Source of the DNA: Bacillota bacterium | Lineage (GTDB): Bacteria > Bacillota > Dethiobacteria > Dethiobacterales > Dethiobacteraceae | Direction of reading: 5' to 3' | Assembly: GCA_018725565.1 (NCBI GenBank) | Contig: QLUR01000010.1 | Location: 1 to 64,000, forward strand | Length of the DNA stretch: 64,000 nt | Shown here: positions 60,010 to 64,000 of the stretch, one piece after another | How the letters are laid out: every line of letters starts with the position of its first letter | Position numbering within the stretch: position 1 is the first letter of the stretch | The notes under the pieces: model-generated | Told to the model about the DNA's origin: nothing | Database searches by the model: none | Seen by the model: only the letters and a program-made list of their open reading frames with translations | Program-made: the position numbers and the translations under genes

Positions 60010-60342
60010 CTACAGTGCAAAAACGTCCTCTATCTTTTTTTTCAGCTGCTCCTTGGACACAAAGCCCACTATGGTATCCGCCCTGCTGCCGTTTTTAAAA
60101 AAAACAAGCGTCGGAATGCTCATCACCTGATAGTTGCCGGCTGAGATGCGATTTTGGTCAATATTTACTTTGGCGATTTTAACTTTACCATACAGCTCGC
60201 GCGCCACTTCTTCCAGGACCGGGGCCATCATGCGGCAGGGACCGCACCAGGCAGCCCAAAAATCTACCACTGCAGGCTTATCAGACTGCAAAACTTCCTC
60301 CGCAAAATTGGCGTCACCGATTTCCAGCACATATTCGCTCAT
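60010..60342 (-). CDS. trxA: Thioredoxin
   Basis: 110 aa; active site AAWCGPCRMM (Cys33, Cys36), cis-Pro in VMSIPTLVFFKNG. Reduces protein disulfides with electrons from the reductase encoded 20 bases upstream. The two form one transcription unit. Confidence 0.95.
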   Translation of the reverse strand: MSEYVLEIGDANFAEEVLQSDKPAVVDFWAAWCGPCRMMAPVLEEVARELYGKVKIAKVNIDQNRISAGNYQVMSIPTLVFFKNGSRADTIVGFVSKEQLKKKIEDVFAL

Positions 60343-60362
60343 TGTTTCGCCCCCTTAAATTA

Positions 60363-61295
60363 TCAGCTGTGTTCATCCACATATTTTACCGCACTGATAG
60401 CGGCTATGGCTCCATCAGCAACTGCGGTGACAACCTGCCGCAAACCCTTCTCGCGGATATCCCCGGCCGCAAAAACCCCGGCGATTGAGGTTTCCATGGC
60501 CTCACCGGTGATTAAGTACCCTTGTTCATTCCTTGCCAAATCTCCATTCAAGAAATCAGTATTGGGAATCAACCCCACATAAAGGAATACGCCGTCTACC
60601 GCCACATCCCATGTCCTGTTCATCTCAACATCATGCAGCGTTACGCCTTGCACCCGTTCCCTGCCGTTGATTCTTTGCACTACCGTGTTATAAATTACCT
60701 CGATTTTGGGATTATTTTGTATGCGTTCCTGCAGAATACGAACGGCACGCAACTCGTTACGGCGGTGGACAATATATATCCTAGCGGCAAATTTAGTCAA
60801 CACCAGTGCTTCCTCCAGCGCAGAATCGCCGCCGCCTACCACCATCACCGACTTGTCCCGGAAAAAAGAACCGTCACATGTTACACAGTAAGAAACACCC
60901 CTGCCCTTTAGTTCCTCTTCACCAGGGACTCCGAGAGGGCGTGCCCGCGTTCCGGTAGCGATCAATAACGTTCGGCCCCGGAACGAGCCTTCCGTAGTCT
61001 TTACTTCCTTAATCGCTCCTGAAAGATTAACCTTTTCCACTGTAGCCAGCACCATTTCCGCACCAAAATTTCTGGCCTGTTCTTCCAGCCGCTGGCCTAA
61101 TTCCAAACCATCAATCCCTTCAGGAAAGCCGGGGTAGTTTTCCACTTTTTCCGTTGTAGCTATCTGGCCGCCGGAAAGCATCTGCTCAATAACCAGCACC
61201 GAAAGTCGTGCGCGTGCCGCATAGATGGCCGCCGTCAGTCCTGACGGACCCGCTCCCAGCACTAACAGGTCATAGATTTGTTCCTGTCTGCTCAT
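60363..61295 (-). CDS. trxB: Thioredoxin reductase
   Basis: 310 aa low-molecular-weight flavoenzyme: FAD motif VLGAGPSGLTAAIYAAR, redox pair Cys137/Cys140 in YCVTCDG, NAD(P)H motif GGGDSALEEA and HRRNELRA (the basic residues favour NADPH), C-terminal FAAGDIREKGLRQV. Start ATG 61295 after GGGAGGAG. Confidence 0.95.
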   Translation of the reverse strand: MSRQEQIYDLLVLGAGPSGLTAAIYAARARLSVLVIEQMLSGGQIATTEKVENYPGFPEGIDGLELGQRLEEQARNFGAEMVLATVEKVNLSGAIKEVKTTEGSFRGRTLLIATGTRARPLGVPGEEELKGRGVSYCVTCDGSFFRDKSVMVVGGGDSALEEALVLTKFAARIYIVHRRNELRAVRILQERIQNNPKIEVIYNTVVQRINGRERVQGVTLHDVEMNRTWDVAVDGVFLYVGLIPNTDFLNGDLARNEQGYLITGEAMETSIAGVFAAGDIREKGLRQVVTAVADGAIAAISAVKYVDEHS

Positions 61296-61328
61296 AACTC
61301 CTCCCTGCCGCACAGAAGATATATCATC

Positions 61329-61357
61329 ATTTTAACAAAAGGCGGTATAAAACGCAA
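61329..61357 (-). promoter_or_regulatory. Promoter of trxB-trxA
   Basis: Minus strand TTGCGT, 17-base spacer, TAAAAT, 34 bases before the trxB start codon. Confidence 0.65.
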
Positions 61358-61429
61358 CTAACTGCGGAATTTAGCAAAGCTGCGAAAGACATGGGAGAAG
61401 GCTGGCGGTCAAAACTTACTCCCATAAGC

Positions 61430-62260
61430 TTAGATAACTTTCAAGGACAGATCCAATGAGCGTGTACTGTGGGTCAGGTAGCCCAGAGACAGCAAGTCCA
61501 CGCCGGTTGCGGCAACTTCTTTTATTCTGTCGGGCGTGATACCGCCGGAGGCCTCGACCAGTGTCCGGCCGTTTATCAGTTTTACCGCTTCGCGCAGCAT
61601 TTCCAGGGTCATATTGTCCAGCATGATAACATCAACTGCGTTTGCCAACGCCTCCTGCACATCCGGCAGAGTTCCGGCCTCGACCTCTATTTTGACGGTA
61701 AAGCCGCAACGCTTGCGCACCCTGTCCACCGCTTCGGTTATTGTTCCGGCACAGCGGATGTGGTTGTCTTTTATCAAAATCATGTCTGACAAGTTCAGGC
61801 GGTGGTTTTCGCCGCCACCGGTCCTGACTGCGTATTTTTCCAATACCCGCAACCCCGGGGTTGTTTTACGCGTATCAACTATGCGGGCTTTCGTGCCACG
61901 GACACTTGCCACAGCCCGGCTGGTAGCTGTGGCAATTCCTGACATGCGCTGCAAAAAGTTCAGTGCCACTCGTTCACCCGTCAAAATTCCGGATACCGGG
62001 CCTTGCAGCAAAGCCAGACGGTCTGCGGGACGAAGGTGATCCCCATCCCGCAGGCAGGCATTAAAATTAATGCGCGTGTCAATTTGGGCAAAAACCTCCT
62101 GCGCAACAGCCAATCCCGCAACTACGCCCTCTTCCCTGGCAACGATTTCCGCCTGTCCCGTTTCTCCCAACAAAAAAATACTGTCCGTTGTCCGGTCACC
62201 TGACCCCAGGTCCTCAGCAATAGCAGCGGCAACAATTCCTCTATACAGAAAGCGGTGCAA
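61430..62260 (-). CDS. nadC: Nicotinate-nucleotide pyrophosphorylase (quinolinate phosphoribosyltransferase)
   Basis: 276 aa; converts quinolinate and PRPP to nicotinate mononucleotide. Motifs EDLGSGDRTTDS, RVALNFLQRMSGIAT, DTRKTTPGLR, GGGENHRLNLSDMILIKDNH and DVIMLDNM. The TTG start at 62260 is well placed after GGAGGGG, giving a family-typical length; the open frame to 62380 lies inside nadB. Overlaps nadB by 20 bases. Confidence 0.95.
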   Translation of the reverse strand: MHRFLYRGIVAAAIAEDLGSGDRTTDSIFLLGETGQAEIVAREEGVVAGLAVAQEVFAQIDTRINFNACLRDGDHLRPADRLALLQGPVSGILTGERVALNFLQRMSGIATATSRAVASVRGTKARIVDTRKTTPGLRVLEKYAVRTGGGENHRLNLSDMILIKDNHIRCAGTITEAVDRVRKRCGFTVKIEVEAGTLPDVQEALANAVDVIMLDNMTLEMLREAVKLINGRTLVEASGGITPDRIKEVAATGVDLLSLGYLTHSTRSLDLSLKVI

Positions 62261-63818
62261 AGCTGTCTCCCCTCCTGACGGCTGGCAAGCTGCGGCGGAC
62301 TGGCGTAGCCCCGGTTTGCGGAAAGTCCAGACGATAGTGAGCGCCACGGCTCTCCTGCCGCACCTGTGCAGCGTAGACAATTAAACCTGCTGTCACGAAC
62401 AGGTTTTGCAGTTCTGAAACTTCTCGTGTGGCCGGTCGTCCCCGCAAAAGGGGAAGTTGCTGACGTATAAATTCATCCAGCTGCGCCAGTCCATCCCGGT
62501 GCCTTAAAATACCGGCTTCTTCAAACATCAGGCAGCGCAGATGCTGGCGCAGGCTGGCAATCCGCTCAGGCAGCAATTTTAGTAAAGGGAGCTGCCGTGA
62601 CGATTTTACAGCCATGGCAAAATCTGCTCCTTCCTGTTCAATCCGGCTGACACTGCGGGCGGCAAACACCAGACATTCCAACAGTGAATTGCTGGCCAGG
62701 CGGTTAGCGCCATGCACTCCGGTACAGGCAACTTCGCCGCAGGCATAAAGAGCACGCAGACTGGTTTCACCGTAAAGACCCGTCAGAACGCCACCCATGG
62801 CGTAATGCGCCGCCGGCCAGACGGGCAGCCTGTCAACGGCAAGGTCGTACCCAGCCTGCTGGGCGAGCCGGTAAACCGTAGGAAAGCGTTGCCGCAAAAA
62901 AGATGCTTCCCGGTGAGTAATATCCAGGTAGACGGGACCAGGATATTTTTTCATCTGCTCCATGATGGCCCGGGATACCAAATCACGCGGGCCCAGTTCC
63001 GCCAGTTCATGATAAGCGGGCATAAACCGCTCCCCTTTGGCGTTGCGCAGCAGGGCACCCTCGCCACGCAGTGCCTCTGTTGCCAAAAAAGTTTCACCTT
63101 CCAAACTGCCCCGAAAAGCGGTAGGGTGAAACTGAATAAACTCCATATCGGTAATTTCCGCTCCGGCCTGCCAGGCCAGCGCCACGCCGTCGCCTGTCGC
63201 GCCGGGTGGATTGGTGGTATGAATGTAAACTTGGCCCAGGCCTCCGGTCGCTAAAATAACCGCCCTGCTGCGCAGGACCTGACCGGACAATGTCCGCACT
63301 CCGCAAACGGTATCTGCGGACAGCAACAACTCCGTTACCAGAGTTTGTTCGCGCACCGTAATCATTTCAGACTGCAGCACCTGTGCCTGTAATGTCTCCT
63401 GCACCAGGCGCCCGGTGGCATCTCCCCCGGCGTGCAGAACCCGGCCTTTGCTATGGGCCCCTTCCCGGGCCAGTGCAAAGTGCTCACCTACTTTATCAAA
63501 AGGCACCCCCAGCTCCGACAACTCCCGGACATAGCGCGGCCCTTCTTCCACCAGCACGCTGACGGCCGCCTCATTGCAGAGTCCTGCCCCGGCTGCCAGG
63601 GTGTCATAGAAATGTTGTGCCGTGCTGTCGTTATCGCCAAGGACCGCGGCAATACCTCCCTGGGCATGCCAGGTGTTGCTGTCATCCAAACGACCTTTGG
63701 ACAGCACACAGACGCGGGCAAAGGCGGACGCCTTAAGAGCCGCAAAAAGGCCGGCAATACCGCTGCCTACAACAAGAATATCAAATTCGGCAGGGTGTTC
63801 CTTGCGCAAGATAGCCAT
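62241..63818 (-). CDS. nadB: L-aspartate oxidase
   Basis: 525 aa flavoprotein making iminoaspartate in NAD synthesis. FAD motif ILVVGSGIAGLFAALKA, SKGRLDDSNTWHAQGGIAAV, HTTNPPGATGDG, FIQFHPTAF and GGVLTGLYGETSLRALYACGEV (in two parts). Anaerobic members use fumarate as electron acceptor. Middle gene of nadA-nadB-nadC; starts 15 bases after nadA. Confidence 0.95.
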   Translation of the reverse strand: MAILRKEHPAEFDILVVGSGIAGLFAALKASAFARVCVLSKGRLDDSNTWHAQGGIAAVLGDNDSTAQHFYDTLAAGAGLCNEAAVSVLVEEGPRYVRELSELGVPFDKVGEHFALAREGAHSKGRVLHAGGDATGRLVQETLQAQVLQSEMITVREQTLVTELLLSADTVCGVRTLSGQVLRSRAVILATGGLGQVYIHTTNPPGATGDGVALAWQAGAEITDMEFIQFHPTAFRGSLEGETFLATEALRGEGALLRNAKGERFMPAYHELAELGPRDLVSRAIMEQMKKYPGPVYLDITHREASFLRQRFPTVYRLAQQAGYDLAVDRLPVWPAAHYAMGGVLTGLYGETSLRALYACGEVACTGVHGANRLASNSLLECLVFAARSVSRIEQEGADFAMAVKSSRQLPLLKLLPERIASLRQHLRCLMFEEAGILRHRDGLAQLDEFIRQQLPLLRGRPATREVSELQNLFVTAGLIVYAAQVRQESRGAHYRLDFPQTGATPVRRSLPAVRRGDSFAPLSV

Positions 63819-63832
63819 TGTGATGAAACCCC

Positions 63833-64000
63833 CTAAGCAATTTCCAGCATGCGCAGCAACGCCCTGCGGGCACCTTCACGGACGTTGTCAGGTACGGTGA
63901 TCTGCGGTTGTAACGTTTCCAATGCTCTAACCACTTTTTCCAGCGTCGTATATTTCATGTTAGGGCAGATAAGCCCCTGGCTCAGCAGGAAAAATTCCTT
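63833..64000 (-). CDS. nadA: Quinolinate synthase, C-terminal end (5' part outside window)
   Basis: The last 55 codons are visible, hand-translated: LICPNMKYTTLEKVVRALE with the Fe-S ligand Cys in ICPNMK, then ITVPDNVREGARRALLRML. Catalyses condensation of iminoaspartate with dihydroxyacetone phosphate using a [4Fe-4S] cluster. First gene of the nad operon as seen here. Confidence 0.9.
   Translation of the reverse strand, partial: KEFFLLSQGLICPNMKYTTLEKVVRALETLQPQITVPDNVREGARRALLRMLEIA

Noticed and set aside
1-64000. rRNA, tRNA, CRISPR arrays, intact insertion sequences, prophage
   Set aside because: No rRNA or tRNA-like segment, regular spacer repeats, transposase or phage structural genes were recognised on either strand.

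Overview
The window is a gene-dense stretch of about 53-56% GC (estimated by eye) with strong AGGAGG ribosome binding sites, classical -35/-10 promoters and clostridial-type genes. These include a CooS CO dehydrogenase, a tungsten/molybdenum aldehyde oxidoreductase, 2-hydroxyacyl-CoA dehydratase machinery, a two-subunit ThiC-like pair under a B12 riboswitch, and an H-cluster protein. This points to a strictly anaerobic Firmicute, most like the Desulfotomaculum/Pelotomaculum/Syntrophomonas kind of organism. That placement is inference from gene content. No rRNA, tRNA or CRISPR array was recognised.

Region 1 (1-7.4 kb) is a sigma-54 controlled beta-oxidation set. It holds an acyl-CoA ligase (cut by the window edge), an acyl-CoA dehydrogenase, a 3-hydroxyacyl-CoA dehydrogenase and a thiolase, arranged around a PrpR-type enhancer-binding regulator. 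Three -24/-12 promoters can be read directly, and a shared GGTGATTATT element may be the enhancer site.

Region 2 (7.7-20.8 kb) is a 13-gene single-strand operon. It runs from an acyl-CoA dehydrogenase through an SCP2 protein, SDR, thiolase and second dehydrogenase to two 2-hydroxyacyl-CoA dehydratase/benzoyl-CoA reductase-family subunits and their ATP-dependent activator. It then continues with a metallo-beta-lactamase hydrolase, an aldehyde:ferredoxin oxidoreductase, a MoaD/ThiS protein, a second SCP2-like protein and an iron alcohol dehydrogenase. A chemoreceptor is divergent to it. I do not recognise this combination as a described pathway, and it is the best candidate for a new system. 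The gene logic suggests alcohol to aldehyde to acid to acyl-CoA, followed by radical dehydration or reduction and beta-oxidation.

Region 3 (22.1-31.2 kb) carries sulfur amino acid enzymes (two Cys/Met-metabolism PLP enzymes and cysteine synthase), a NrtA/SsuA-type ABC transporter and a stand-alone CO dehydrogenase, all on the minus strand. A Phd-Uma2 fusion with its own paired operators lies among them.

Region 4 (31.2-37.5 kb) is one operon from a readable promoter to a readable terminator. It encodes an ABC transporter whose binding protein is fused to copper-amine-oxidase-N-type stalk repeats, a two-component system, a lipoprotein and a secreted coiled-coil protein.

Region 5 (37.7-57 kb) is an accessory zone rich in toxin-antitoxin modules (hicAB, a truncated AbrB, mntA-hepT plus a decayed copy, yefM-relE inside a 49-bp direct repeat, vapBC). 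It also contains an iron-responsive group with four Fur boxes. That group includes a 1361-residue double-ASKHA activase, an H-cluster protein lacking the proton-relay cysteine, a duplicate of the region 4 binding protein, metal-ATPase-like proteins and a flavodoxin remnant.

Region 6 (57-64 kb) has bzaA/bzaB-like genes under a cobalamin riboswitch with a visible terminator, trxA-trxB, and nadC-nadB-nadA (nadA cut by the window edge).
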